Assembly (NCBI GenBank): GCA_018105865.1
Contig: CM030842.1
Span: 15,393,867-15,457,866, forward strand
Source: Metaphire vulgaris
Taxonomy: Eukaryota > Annelida > Clitellata > Crassiclitellata > Megascolecidae
Length of the DNA stretch: 64,000 nt
Direction of reading: 5' to 3'
Both the position numbers and the translations under genes were made by a program. Below are positions 1 through 11,621 of this stretch, one piece after another. The notes under the pieces were generated by a model. It saw only the letters and a list, made by a program, of their open reading frames with translations. It ran no database searches and was not told the origin of the DNA. Every line of letters begins with the position of its first letter. The stretch's first letter is position 1.

Positions 1-885
1 CGTTTTTCTCGCGTGTATACAGTCTTTTCTTACTCGAAAATGTCGACGTGCCACCCCATTCAGAAAACCCGACTGCGCCACTGGATATGGGTATAGCCAT
101 TTACTATAGTACGTGCGCACCGAAAAGGTAGGATTTTGGAGATTTTTCCCATGTACGCTGTGTGCAGCGGGGGTGGGGGGTGGGGCTGAAAAATATGCTT
201 TTTAGCGTGCGTACTTTATGGATGAGCCCTATGTTGACTCTTGCTTCCATCGTAAATGTTATGAGCCATTCACTTACTGTCTTCGTTTCGCACGCTTTTC
301 TATGGTTTAAGACGAAGAAGGCGCTTATAGAGCACACAGTTCGGCTGTCTGTTTATAGGGTGCAAAACAGGTGAAGGAGGTTAAGGGAAAGTTTACTCAA
401 AGGTAATTTGGCTGACAGAAGTATTGGTCGAGCGTTTGAAACTTTGATCTGCTGGGAAAGAGAGAGAGAAACACTTACGAGGTTTACCTCATGGTATAAC
501 TGTTCGGAAACCAATTTTCTCGCCAGTGCGTGTGAGGGGTGGGGGTGGGGTGGGGTGGCGTGAAATGAAGAAATGGATACGAATGCGAACAACTTAAAAA
601 GTAATTTTATTGTTAATCAGCGTTTTTCTTCCTGCAGTTCGATGATGTGAACTGAATTCAGAGATTACCTTTGCCCGGCCGACAAACCACCTTGCCTATA
701 GCTATTTCAAGAAAGATTAAGCGCATAAGAATAAGCAGCTACTGCTGTACTGCTTTCCGGGGCGCTGCATAAGTTTACGAGATTTTACTTACTTACTTAC
801 TTACCTTATATTATTTATTTAGAGTTACCATTTCGTTGTTGAAGTTCACATCTAAAGCACACCTACTGGGCCGTGTTAGGGTCTT

Positions 886-1084
886 CAGTGGCTAATCTAG
901 ACTCCTGGACTCCGGGGGGTAGAGGGGCTGACAAGGCCGGGGGAAGTCAGCTAGAGGGGCTTGGGGGAGCGCTGCAAGTTGATATAGTATGCCCATGCCA
1001 AAATTTCCGGGCGGAAATTTTAAATTTTCGTGGTAAAAGGGCAATTTCCCTCCTTCCCCCGGAAACGGCCTAGATTAAACCCTG
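886..1084. mobile_element. CAGTG..TAATCTAG-ended non-autonomous transposon
   Basis: Ends are CAGTGGCTAATCTAGACTCC and GGCCTAGATTAAACCCTG. The interior is GGAAATTT-rich, shared with the copies at 24590 and 45268. Flanks agggtctt/aaggtatt match at 6 of 8, a possible old target duplication. Confidence 0.6.
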
Positions 1085-1269
1085 AAGGTATTCGTAGACC
1101 CTGGCCCCTAGGTCCTAGACACTGATATTCGTATTTCGCAGGTTGACACGCGAAGATCTTTTTTGCTCTCCAAGAGACTCAAGACATCCGCCATCCTCTG
1201 CATGCTGCTGGTCACCAACGTTATTAAATTTGCATAAGAAAATTCTGCCATATTTTTAGGCGAAGGAAG

Positions 1270-1307
<38 letters not shown>

Positions 1308-1584
1308 CAGCCCATTATTATTATTTGTGTTTTCAATACATTATTTTCTGGCTTTCGTAGGTCACTGAAAACTTCGTAGGCCCCAGGCACAGTGTCTACT
1401 GAATACCGCGGTCTTGGCTGCATGCTATACATGTGCACTGTATTGTATGCGATCAGTTGTGCAATGCGCCGCCATATTTTATACAGGAAGGAGTTAAATA
1501 ATTGTGGTTAGTCTACTAATGAGTTGAGTAAATATATGAGAAAAAGCGAAACAGCGCATTTATTTTAATTTGGCGGACATTTGA

Positions 1585-1660
1585 TATAATAATATAACAA
1601 GGTTAAAAGTGCATGGTTCAGTAGGAACTGCCCTGCGTGAGAACCAATGTTGTTCCCGTC
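1585..1660 (-). repeat. SINE-like 3' module (AACCACTTTAAACCTTGTTAT type)
   Basis: On the minus strand this reads GGTTCTCACGCAGGGCAGT..TGAACCATGCACTTTTAACCTTGTTATATTATTAT. It matches the copies at 27,845-27,940, 59,096-59,150 and 23,990-24,066. Confidence 0.5.
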
Positions 1661-1817
1661 CTTTTTCCCAGAAACCATTTCAGAAAAATCGCAAACATCT
1701 ATTTCCCTAACTCGATTTATAAAACTTTGGTGGGTTTAAATTGATTTTTAACGATGCGGTCTTTTTCGGCTAATCGGAAATTAGGCTATAAAAGTCTGTT
1801 CTGTTTACTTTCGTCTA

Positions 1818-2278
1818 GGGGCCGTCCATATAGTACGTACGCACCGAGGGGGAGGGGGGGTTGAGATTTAAGCGATTTTGCGTACGGAAGCGTACGGGGG
1901 GAGGGGGGAGTCACGACTGAATTTTTACGTACGCACATTCAAATTTATAAAATAGATAGAAGGCCGTTATAATCACACAAACATTTTATTCGAACAAAAT
2001 TACTTTCTCACGGTCAAACAAAGGGTCCCAACTATTGTTTCCACGGTTTTTTATATTAAGCCCTATTTAAATATAAGGCTTAATATTTTAAAACCCCTTT
2101 AATTTAATAGTAAACAAATGTTTTTTGACTATGGCTAAAAATTAATTTTCACCGTGCTGGGGAGTGTTGCTAATTTGTACGTACGCATAGGGGGTAACCA
2201 AAATGTACGGTCTGCAACAGGGGAGAGGGGGAGTGAAAATATGATTCTTTTTTGCATACGTACTGTATGGATGGCCCC
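1818..2278. mobile_element. PIF/Harbinger-like MITE, TIR GGGGCCGTCCATA
   Basis: Inverted ends GGGGCCGTCCATATAGTACG and CGTACTGTATGGATGGCCCC are flanked by a 3-bp duplication CTA (1815-1817, 2279-2281). Inner GTACGTACGCA words repeat. A degenerate relative lies at about 95-235. Confidence 0.6.
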
Positions 2279-2529
2279 CTACGCGATATTTTCTGTCGAC
2301 ACTAGATAAATAATACCAGTAGGGGATTTGGCTACAGCATAAATTAAGACAAAGGTCAAAAAGGTCATCGCGTCTGTCACTTTCGACCCAAATTCCTTTC
2401 AGCAGAGAGTAAGGTCCAACTATGTTTTCATCTACGGTAACATAGGTCTACCCAGCCTTCTTAAGTAGTAGTAGTAAGCCATTGATTAATTATCGTATTA
2501 AGACGATTATATCCATTTATTGACATTAT

Positions 2530-2737
2530 CAGTGTCGGTTCCACGTTGGGGATGACTGGGGATGCACCCCCCCACCAAGCTTTTTTGCTCGTCAGCCTTT
2601 TTCAGGGAATTTTACGTAGATTTGTCAGTTAATGACCTTTTTGCTTGTCAACCTTTTTCTGGATTTCATTTCACCTACCCCCACCAACTTCCTAAAAATT
2701 CATTGCATCCCCACCAAGAATTATTGGGACCGCCCAG
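2530..2737. mobile_element. hAT-like MITE (CAGTGTCGGTTCC)
   Basis: Left end CAGTGTCGGTTCCACG, right end GGGACCGCCCAG. Flanks gacattat/aacattat (7/8) are the target duplication. It holds two TTTTTTGCTYGTCA words. Confidence 0.6.
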
Positions 2738-2890
2738 AACATTATTATTATTATTATTATTATTTTATTATTATTATTTTATTATTATTAATGGTGTTGC
2801 TGCTATTTGTGTGACAGATTATATTATTATGGCAAATTACATACTTAAGATAATTATCATGTTGACATTACGCAAATTACGCTAGTATGC

Positions 2891-2895
<5 letters not shown>

Positions 2896-2946
<51 letters not shown>
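2896..2946. repeat. (AT)n microsatellite; (ATT)n tracts at 1273-1308 and 2743-2791
   Basis: Pure dinucleotide run. Nothing is assigned in 3,170-3,700 beyond scattered AT-rich DNA. Confidence 0.9.
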
Positions 2947-2947
<1 letters not shown>

Positions 2948-3740
2948 CAATATTTCAGGCCAAAGACAGCAGTGATTGTAATTAGTACTAGGCTCGAAAT
3001 TGGATTGGATATTGTGATAGAGTTTTGGCCTTAGTAATGTTTGATCAGGCAGCGAATTCCACGGATGACTTCCAAGGGAAACTGATCTGTCTTGAATTCG
3101 GAATTTTGCCAGTAGTGTCGAGGAGTTGACATACCAGAGGCCTTGAGCCAGTTTCACTGTCTTTTTCTCTCTGCCAGGCTAGAAATCTGGGATTCTTCTG
3201 TTTGAAAAGAAATCTAGAATTTTCAGAGGTGCCTCCAGGACGGCATGTCGCTTCCTCCCACAGTTTGTCTCGCTGATGTCATTTGGGGCATTTGCCCCCA
3301 CTGATTTTGAGGGAAAAATTTTTTTGCCAATGTTTGTGTTATTTAGATTTTACACGCCCTAAAGGAGTGATTGACGCTGTCGAGTAATTTGAAGTAACTA
3401 ACCGTGAAAATTGGCCGACAAGCTTATCTTGTAACTGTCAGGGGTGACCGCTTATCTCTGGGGTGACCGCCGGGTCTTTCGCGGATGTATATGGAGCAAC
3501 ACCGATTGATAGCTGCTTTAGAGCATTAAAACTGATGTTACAAAAGTTCATTGCTATTTTCTTGCTGAACCTGTCTCTATTCAACTATTGATTCACTGAC
3601 ATTGTAGGTCTATACTGCGAACTATTTTTTTGTAGAACCAAAGAGAAACGGACAAACAGAAGAATAGAAGGTTGTATGAACCATATGAACCACAGTGGTT
3701 TTCAACACAAAAGAAATCCTACTAAGGCACTTAAAATCCA

Positions 3741-3794
<54 letters not shown>
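3741..3794. repeat. (ATT)n microsatellite in the lectin-gene intron
   Basis: About 18 units, just downstream (minus strand) of the lectin exon donor. Confidence 0.9.
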
Positions 3795-3838
3795 TGTTAT
3801 TATTATAATAAATGTCTTAGAACAAGGACAGAGCTTAC

Positions 3839-4120
3839 CTTGACATTCGTAGCTGATGTTGACGTAGTCGTTGTTTGAAGCAAACAAATTGCATCCAATG
3901 CTCCGTATTTCGACGCTCACCCTACAGTTCGACATCCCGTTGCACGAATTCAGCACAGTTCTTCTATAGGTGGCGCTCGGGGAGCCTTTGCAGTCGCGAT
4001 CCCTGGGACAACATCTACTTCCGTGGCAGCTGGAGTCAGCCAGGAAGACGTCGGTAATGAGAATGACTCCGGAACGACAGTTCAGCATCACCTGTCCATC
4101 TTTGCAGGCATGACTGGTAT
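3839..4120 (-). CDS. SUEL / galactose-rhamnose-binding lectin domain exon
   Basis: This 282-bp phase 1-1 exon encodes one complete SUEL (Gal_lectin) domain of about 93 residues. It opens with SHACKDGQVMLNC, the usual A-C-x-x-G...L-x-C first strands. A Cys-rich middle (CHGSRCCPRDRDC) follows, then the family's C-N-G-x-x-x-C block (SCNGMSNCRV) and the closing Y-x-x-x-x-Y-x-C strand (YVNISYEC). There are ten cysteines. The central Y-G-R sugar-contact motif of typical rhamnose lectins is not evident: FLADSS stands in that place. Sugar specificity therefore cannot be read from the sequence. The acceptor is GTTTTTGGTAG|AT and the donor CAAG|GTAAGC. Symmetric phase-1 exons are typical of shuffled extracellular modules. 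Further exons are expected below 3838 but were not recognised; an (ATT)n microsatellite lies 40 bp into the downstream intron. SUEL domains occur in secreted egg and immune lectins, latrophilins and EVA1C-type receptors, so the protein class is open. Confidence 0.85.
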
Positions 4121-4363
4121 CTACCAAAAACATCATCGACGACGTCTCGAGTGAAATGAATGACAGCCAGAGGTCATCCCTCCCTCCCATTGGCGTCGCC
4201 AAAATTTTTGGTTGGGGAGGCGGGGCAAAAGGGGCTAGTGTGTCAGATTCCGTACCCCCTCACCCCACCCCCACCCCCACCACAGAAAACTTTCTCACCG
4301 GATTTGCGCGAAACTGGTAGGTGGTCTGGGGCAGTTTGGGAAGGGGGCAATTGTCCCCATTCC

Positions 4364-4552
4364 CAGTGGCGGCTCTAGGATTTGGCAAGTGGGGGCCGTT
4401 GGGGTGGCAACTTATAATCATGGGGGGGCCAACCATTTGTTGTTTAATGTATGTAGCATTAAGTATATGGTCCCAACTGTGGGGGCACTGGGGGGCCAGG
4501 CACTCAATAGGGGGGCACGGACCCCCTGGCCCCCTCGGTGGAGCCGCCACTG
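4364..4552. mobile_element. hAT-like MITE in intron 1 of the lectin gene
   Basis: Ends CAGTGGCGGCTCTAGGATTT and GGTGGAGCCGCCACTG. Flanks cccattcc/cccatgcc match 7/8. It is a close relative of the copies at 30426-30602 and 21,400. Confidence 0.8.
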
Positions 4553-5202
4553 CCCATGCCCCCTCCTCATCAGGCCAAAACCCCCTACCCTCGGTTGATC
4601 ATGGCTGCCGCGAGAACGGAAACACTATTCTGCAGCTTGCTTATTACAGTATATTGTAAAGTAAAGTAAAGTAAAGTAAAGTAAAATCTCGTGGATAAGG
4701 GCAGTGATTGTAAAATTCAAACAGCGCCGATGCATCGATAAACATTTACCGTTGACTTCGACGCGGAAGACTATTTGTCGTTAATTGAAACCACAGCTTT
4801 AAAAATACAGACAAAAGTGATGACTTTCCCAAAAAATATTTCTATTTCAGCACCAGATTTCACCCTCGACAGTCGTGGAGCAGCGTGATCACGTGATCAC
4901 CTACGTCAGCGACATTCAAAATCAAAAATTCAAAATAATATTCATCCGCTTATGTTTCGGCATTTTGGCTGAATGCATTTTGTTCAATTAATGTCTTTTC
5001 GCTCGAAACAGCACCAGAGGGGTTCGCCGTTCACAGGCGTTTCGCTCTAAGGGTCAGAGACCTTGACTGGGCCAAAGCCTCGCCCCAGAGGTTCCCATGG
5101 TAACTAGACACCCTACGAAATCGGTTTCTGCGCGAGCGATAATGGCTTTCAGCTGTGGCTTTGAAAGCTAAAATCAAGTAAGTGAGACATGCATATTGTA
5201 AT

Positions 5203-5449
5203 CAGGGCCATCTTTAGAATTTTGGGCGCCCTAGGCAGATTTTCATTTTCGGAAATTTTCGCCCATTCACATCACATACGGAAAAAGTCTGACGAGCAAA
5301 AAAAAGCTTCTCGAAAGCTCCCGAAATAACCTGACGAGCAAAAAACGTTATTCGCTCATAAAAAATTTTCATCCACGTTATATTTCGCCCCCACAAAATT
5401 TTTCGCCCCTAGGCAGTGCCTAAACTGCCTAATGGTTAAGGTGGCCCTG
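5203..5449. mobile_element. hAT-like MITE (CAGGGCCATC) in intron 1 of the lectin gene
   Basis: Ends CAGGGCCATCTTTAGAATT and GGTTAAGGTGGCCCTG, with a perfect 8-bp duplication attgtaat on both sides. It contains two TGACGAGCAAAAAA words. Confidence 0.8.
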
Positions 5450-5783
5450 ATTGTAATGTTCTTTAAGCAAATCCTAAGAATTACGCTCTTCTGCATGTAT
5501 ATTGTAAGTGGAGATGAAGTAAGAGTTCTAAATCGTTGTCGTATATGGATGGTTTTGCCATTTCTAATTCGAAATTTGCAAGTAAGCTTATATCCGTTAG
5601 ATACAACTTTGCCAATCCAAAAGATAAATAAATAAATAAATAAATAAATGAATAACATGGAATAAAATGATTGGTCATTCATCTACAAAGTACTTCAGCT
5701 GCTTGGCCCATGCAACCGACATTACATGTGTTCATTACTGCAGGCATTCATTATCTTTAGGTGCATCAAAGTAAAACACTTAC

Positions 5784-5850
5784 GTCCCTGCACGGATGTC
5801 CGAAAAGTCAACAGAATCGCAGACACCAGTGCAGTCAAAGAAGATTTCAT
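5784..5850 (-). CDS. Signal-peptide exon of an SUEL-type lectin gene (exon 1, coding part)
   Basis: This exon encodes 22 residues and one base of the next codon. An ATG at 5850-5848 (A at -3) is followed by a charged start (MKSS), a hydrophobic core (LTALVSAILLTF) and a polar end, which is a plausible secretion signal. It ends at a consensus donor, GGGAC|GTAAGTG, in phase 1. The next minus-strand exon with domain homology (3839-4120) has a phase-1 acceptor, and joining them makes a histidine codon and keeps the frame. The 1.66-kb intron contains two inserted MITEs (5203-5449 and 4364-4552). The open frame extends upstream, but this ATG gives the best signal peptide. The join is inferred from phase and order, and any upstream untranslated exon is not visible. 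The plus-strand open frame here is a shadow. Confidence 0.68.
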
Positions 5851-6565
5851 TTTCAAGTTGAACACTGTCTCCGTCCACTCAGATCCAGAAAATCTGGAAA
5901 TTACTGTGTGGTCGTATAGCGGCCACCGAATTCTCGATTTTCTCGTTAGTCGCCAACGCACACCGATTCTGCGGTTTCTTGCAACCAAGGTCCATCAATC
6001 CTCCTATCCTGAATCTGTAATTAGGAAATAGATGACGAATCGTGAGAAAACTTGATGTTAGCGTTGCTGGAATGTGATCGCGCATGCACGAACTGTCGCC
6101 TTCGCCGCAGTCGATGAGTGTTATAGGGTTCTGGTGCTGTGCTCTTCTCAGCTGTTGCTACGGCCGTCTGACCGACCACTTTGGTATAATTAAAGCCTCA
6201 TCCTCATCCTGGCCTTTTAGCTTGTGTAGGAAAATCAGGTTAGGTTGCATGAGATATTAAGATGTTCCCAGGGAGTGATAGATAGACAGACAGACGGAAA
6301 GAGAGATGCAGAGATGGCGACAGAGGCACAGACGGAGACAAGGAGGCCAGCATGATTGATTATTTGAACATGTTTAACTTCGTTATTTTATCTTAGTTTC
6401 TGCTGATATTTCATCCTCCTTTTTGCAATAAAACCAATTGGAAAGTCAATACCACCAGATAATGCACTACCCACAGCCCTAAAATGTAACCAAACCAAAA
6501 ATTGAAAATCTTCCATCTTCCCGTCACATGTTTGTCCGTTCCATCATCGTACAATTTTGGAAGTG

Positions 6566-6713
6566 TCTAGAATGCGGGCTGCTCGCATTCTAATTAAAAT
6601 CTAACTAGATCGCTGATTGGTCTAATGAATCACGTGGTTAGGGTTAGAGTTAGGGTTAGGTTCATTCGACCAATCATCGGTCTAGTTAGAATGCGGGCAG
6701 CCCGCATACTAGA
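6566..6713. mobile_element. Palindromic MITE with telomere-like core
   Basis: Inverted ends (TCTAGAATGCGGGCTGC / GCAGCCCGCATACTAGA, then GATTGGTC / GACCAATC) flank a core GGTTAGGGTTAGAGTTAGGGTTAGG at 6636-6660. The stem is about 50 bp with mismatches. Confidence 0.6.
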
Positions 6714-6714
6714 C

Positions 6715-8640
6715 GCTGTCTTAAATTTATGGTTGGTAAAAAAAACCCAGTCTTTTGGCGCCATTGATATTTTCAGCATTGGTCCGACATTGACAAAAAC
6801 ATCAACAAAATCCCACCGCAATACGAGCCAGTAGCAAAGCCCAGAGATGGACATTCGTTGGGAAACACTTTGGGTAATCGTTGTGCATGCATCTATACAT
6901 TTAGGCAGTTGTGGTTGTTGGGTTGTAGATATGCTGATTTGCACGGATGTTTGCACCATGTACTGTCTTGGTTATAAAAATGGTTATCGTTTTCCGCATT
7001 TTCACGTAACAAATTTCCGCCGAACTGTCGCTGGCAATACTGGCTTATCAGCTATGACTAAGCGATTGGCTTATATTCAGGGCTGTTTGAATCCCTGGTT
7101 ATCGATCAAACACAGTTGTTCAAATAATGGAAAAGGATAATATCTCCTGATGATTAAACCCTCTAATTGTGGATCTCGATATTGTCGTCATATGCCATTC
7201 TAAATGTTGATCCGCAGCCAAGATATTTGCATAAGACCGGTGGAATTAAATAATTCAAGGCATTAGAATCGAGAGTCGAAATTGATGAAAGAAGGTTATT
7301 ATATAGTAACTAAAGAACCATCCACTGTAAATCCATCTTAATCCCCTTATTGACTCAATAACATTTATGAGCTACTGCATGGATGGTCACGAACTGGATG
7401 GTCAAATGCTATAATGGCAGGGTTCCTTATTCGTTAGTCTTTCAACGTTTGAAGCTGAATTTTAGAGATTAACTACAAATTATAACTGGACGTCTAGAAG
7501 CACAATGATAATTATAATGGCGGAAAACATAGGCGCGATTACATATGAGAGGAATTTTTAAAAATGATTTTATGGTAATTGACAAATTGTTGCTTAGCAA
7601 TAAATTTGCTGAATATGTTTAAAACGCTTGGGTGGGTTGGATTGCTTGGGTGAATACTTGCAATTGCCGGCATGGGTTATCCAACCGGGATTGGAATTTG
7701 ATGGGTCAACCCTTTGGGTTCTCCAAAATGGACCCATGTCCATCTCTGGCAAAGCCTGTTCCACTGAGTCGCCAGAAACGCCTTACCTAATTTTGTTTCC
7801 ATCTATGCATGTTATTGTACTAAAGATGTGGTTCTCAATGCTTGTCCATGCCTCTATAATATGATTCACATTAGGCGAGACTCAAAACCCCCTTAACTGG
7901 GGATCTCATATATCCGTCCATTTTAATTGAGTTACAGCCAAATCAGTTATCTGCTCCTAAAAAGCTGTGATGGATCTGACTATAGTTAACTTCTGCGTAG
8001 TTTTGAATTCTAGATATCGGAAAGGGCAAACATGGAAGAGGAAAATATCATGGAGATTAATAGTATAGGCTAAAATATGTGCCCGTAGATATAATCAAGA
8101 ACTGAGTGACCTTGGACGGTTGCAGATCGTCGCACAACCTACTCCACCCCGATTTTCATGCAATGCTCGATATACAAGTATATATATTTAATATCTAACC
8201 GGGATTTTCCAGAAAAACCCGGTGCACAACTGACACATTGGCAAGCTCAGAGAAACTTCACATCACAAATAATTATAAATAATCATCTTTATTCGAGAAC
8301 CACTGATAAAATTTGTTTTATAAATTATATAATGTTTTGTTTCCAGATATAGTCTAAAGGATATCAGTTCTTTTTAACAATCATGAGTTTCAGTTATTGC
8401 GAAAGCTCCAGTTTGGTTTCGTTTTGCCAACGAAATGATGGATTGAAAGTCGATTTTAGGCTATTTCTTAGAATTTTATCATCCATCACCACCACAGCTG
8501 CATATATGCTCAATCGTTATCTTCTTAGCTAGATTCGTTGGCCGTGAAGTTGTTCTGTAAGAAAATTATATCATTTTTCACGAAAATATTACTGATATTG
8601 TAAGCTGCTTACGTTAAATGAACACATTTCTCTGTCTATA
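6715..8640. other. Unassigned intergenic DNA upstream of the lectin gene
   Basis: No exon or complete element recognised. It contains only a fragment of the TTAA MITE (7886-7935). Confidence 0.5.
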
Positions 8641-8644
8641 GTCT

Positions 8645-8900
8645 GTCTCAGTGGCTCTCTCGGTAGAACGCCGCCTCTGAAACCGGGTTCAATACACGGA
8701 TGATATCAGAGATTTTATTTATCTGGCGGTTACAGCTTATCCGCCGGCAAGAAGTGAAAGTTAAAAAATGGTCTGTGTGATGATGGTCCAGGAGGTTTGA
8801 GTGCGTTGTAGACCTACATCGCTGTGTGCACTGTGTGTATCAACGGCCAAAGGCGTCGATCCACTTAGAATATTGGGGGACCCAAACCTCCGAAGCTAGG
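8645..8900 (+). repeat. tRNA-derived SINE
   Basis: A box A-like TCAGTGGCTCTCTCGGTAGA and a box B-like GGGTTCAATAC are spaced as in a tRNA gene, followed by an unrelated body. There is no cloverleaf of a functional tRNA. Ends are approximate. Confidence 0.5.
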
Positions 8901-8948
8901 CACATGAAAAGTTGATGTTTTCATTTCACTCACTGTCCTGGTCACAAT

Positions 8949-8949
8949 A

Positions 8950-9021
<72 letters not shown>
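8949..9021. repeat. (AT)n microsatellite
   Basis: About 70 bp of alternating AT with two interruptions. Confidence 0.9.
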
Positions 9022-9024
<3 letters not shown>

Positions 9025-9513
9025 GTCTCCAACGTTCTGTCTCCAACGTTATGTGATAATATATGTGATAAAGATGACGTTGACCATTAATACACGAGTC
9101 GATCTGAAAACGGATGACATTTTAGAATTTTAGATGAATAGTTTTAACCTCGGTCTGTTTTTGTGATAGCCAACACCCCCCTGGAAGGGGTGAAGAAGGG
9201 CTGGGCGGTGCCTGTCACAGACCTGGAGGTGCAACTCATCTGCTGGGGTTGTAGAAAAATTCCTGTGCTCGAGTCTATGCAGAAGGGTTGCATGATCTAA
9301 ACACTGAACGCTGTGCAGTGCGTGGCGTGCAATAGAGATGCGCAGTGCCAAACGAAGTTGTAATTAATTGCATGATAGTACTGTATACTGTCGAGGGGGT
9401 GGGTCTTTGAAATTACTGCAAGTGCATGCACTGCACTGGATTCTGTTTGCTCTCTGAAGATTTCCAAGTTCCCAACACCGACTGTTTTTATGACGAATCG
9501 CTAATAAGTCCAG

Positions 9514-9808
<295 letters not shown>

Positions 9809-10152
9809 TGCCATGATGTCCTGTTACGAGTATCTAGTGTTCCGCTAACAGCTACCAGATGAGCATTGGAAGTATTCCCAGTGGCAATCATCCTCTTTGG
9901 CTTCGCGTGCATTTCTATCAATCACGGAAAGCACTGTCCTCCGCTCTATGATCCGCCCTGACTAAACAGGTGGCGCTGGGATTCGAGGATGCAATAAAGA
10001 CCCCCACCCCACCCCATCCCCACCCTCACCAAACGCCGACAAGTTTTTGTGGGGTGGGGAGGAAAACACGACAAGAGAACCCTATAGGCAATAACAGCCT
10101 AACCCCGGATTGAACTATAATAGTCAACCAGCTCTGTTGATAGACAGTCGGT

Positions 10153-10189
10153 GCAAGAGAGAGAGAAAGAGAGAGAGAAGAGAGAGAGA

Positions 10190-10286
<97 letters not shown>

Positions 10287-10290
10287 TAGA
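10153..10290. repeat. (GA)n microsatellite
   Basis: About 135 bp of GAGA with a few A insertions. Confidence 0.95.
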
Positions 10291-10459
10291 AAGAGCAGAC
10301 TTTACTAATCAGTCAACCGGTCAAAACAAACTAGTCATTTGTCAGATAGTAAAACCAAGGATTTCCATCAACTTGTTTTGAGTGTAATCGTAGAGTTAGT
10401 GCAGTTTGGTTTTTGAGAGAGAGAGAAGATAGCAGATTGGTAACGCCCTAGAGTAGAAC

Positions 10460-10828
10460 CAGTGGCGTAGCTAGGATTTTTAGGCCCTAATGCAAAAATT
10501 ATTAATGGGCCCTTCAACTTAAAAAGTCACAACATGACGAACAGTGCACTAAGGCTTCAAAAATTTAAACACTTAATAATAACGCATCGTCTGTCACCGG
10601 ATTCCGAAACTGAAAACTGTAAAACGGCTTTGTTTTTTGTAGCGCTGTCATATTTAATACCTAGCCTACCAAATTTATCTGATAAAGACTGATTTTTAAT
10701 GTGTTTTTAATTATTTACTTTTGTTATTATTTACTTTCTTTTTACATTGAGAAGATCAAAAATTGGGCCCCAGTTCTTCTGGGCCCTAATGCCTTGCTTA
10801 TTCTTGCTATATGGTAGCTACGCCTCTT
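10460..10828. mobile_element. hAT-like MITE (CAGTGGCGTAGCTAGG)
   Basis: Left end CAGTGGCGTAGCTAGG, right end GGTAGCTACGCCTCTT, with a perfect duplication agtagaac on both flanks. Confidence 0.8.
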
Positions 10829-10877
10829 AGTAGAACACTAACGGATTAACGGGATCGAATTTCCGCAGTAGCCCTAA

Positions 10878-11284
10878 GGGGCTGTCCATTAATTATGTCA
10901 ACAATTTTTGGGCAATTTTTGAACCCCTCCCTCTTGTCAACAACTGCCAACTTTCAGTTAACCCCCATAATTACGTCAAAAACTTTGACCCCCCCAAGAT
11001 CAATGACAGGTCCCAATAACAAGGTTATTATTTTTGCGATGATGACCATTTTTTCCTTTTTTGCTCGTCGAGTGTCAAAATGTGATGGTTATGACCTTTT
11101 TGCCATGCTTTTTTCCATTATAATAAGTAGTATTCCATGAAATTTCCTAGTTTTTGATTATTTGTAAAAAGTGAAATTGTTGACGTCAACTTCTCTTGAC
11201 CGCCCCCCTCTCCCCTGTCAACAGCTGTCAAACTTTTTCAAACCCCTCTCCCCTAAATTGTTGACGTAATTAATGGACAGCCCC
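10878..11284. mobile_element. PIF/Harbinger-like MITE, TIR GGGGCTGTCCATTAATTA
   Basis: Inverted ends GGGGCTGTCCATTAATTATG and GACGTAATTAATGGACAGCCCC, 3-bp duplication TAA on both sides. Other copies: about 21787-22809, 23525-23887 (truncated, opposite orientation) and 28286-28702. Confidence 0.75.
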
Positions 11285-11497
11285 TAAGATCGATCGATTC
11301 CGCCTTCACTCGCTAGAGGGCGGCGGAAAATGAGGCGTCGACAAACACAGGTCTAGAGTCTAGACTTTAGACTTTGGAACATTGGCAAACCATTGTGACC
11401 GAAGCAACCTCAGCCGAATCTTTCCGCAAGAAACTGAAAACATAGTTATTTAAGATTGGTTTTGACGATTGATTGATTGATTGATTGACTCCACCTG

Positions 11498-11579
11498 TTA
11501 ACCCCTTAACCGTGTATTTAACTGTAACTCAATGTAAAAAATGGACGGATATATCCGGGATCCCCAGTTAAGTGGTTAA
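11498..11579. mobile_element. TTAA-ended palindromic MITE (copy 1)
   Basis: TTAACCCCTTAACCGTG...CAGTTAAGTGGTTAA. Other copies: 24963-25042, 28036-28115, 44861-44936, 54183-54262, and a fragment at 7886-7935. All contain GGATATATCCG or a variant of it. Confidence 0.75.
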
Positions 11580-11621
11580 AGCGCTCTTGTCTTGGACCTT
11601 AGTCGTGTCTATATTGCGCTG

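Noticed and set aside
873..1073. 66-codon Gly-rich frame
   Set aside because: It lies entirely within a CAGTG..TAATCTAG transposon also found at 24590 and 45268.
2894..3157. Minus-strand frame with SLGSHPWNSLPDQ, like the end of a non-LTR reverse transcriptase
   Set aside because: Only the WNSLP word fits, the flanking residues do not, and half of the frame is an (AT)n microsatellite. Not enough to call a LINE.
3157..3280. Plus-strand exon after TTTTTCTCTCTGCCAG|G at 3176
   Set aside because: The acceptor is good, but the 31-codon frame has no homology, no donor and no neighbour exon.
8645..8720. tRNA gene
   Set aside because: Box A and B are present, but no acceptor stem or anticodon stem pairs; a SINE explains it better.
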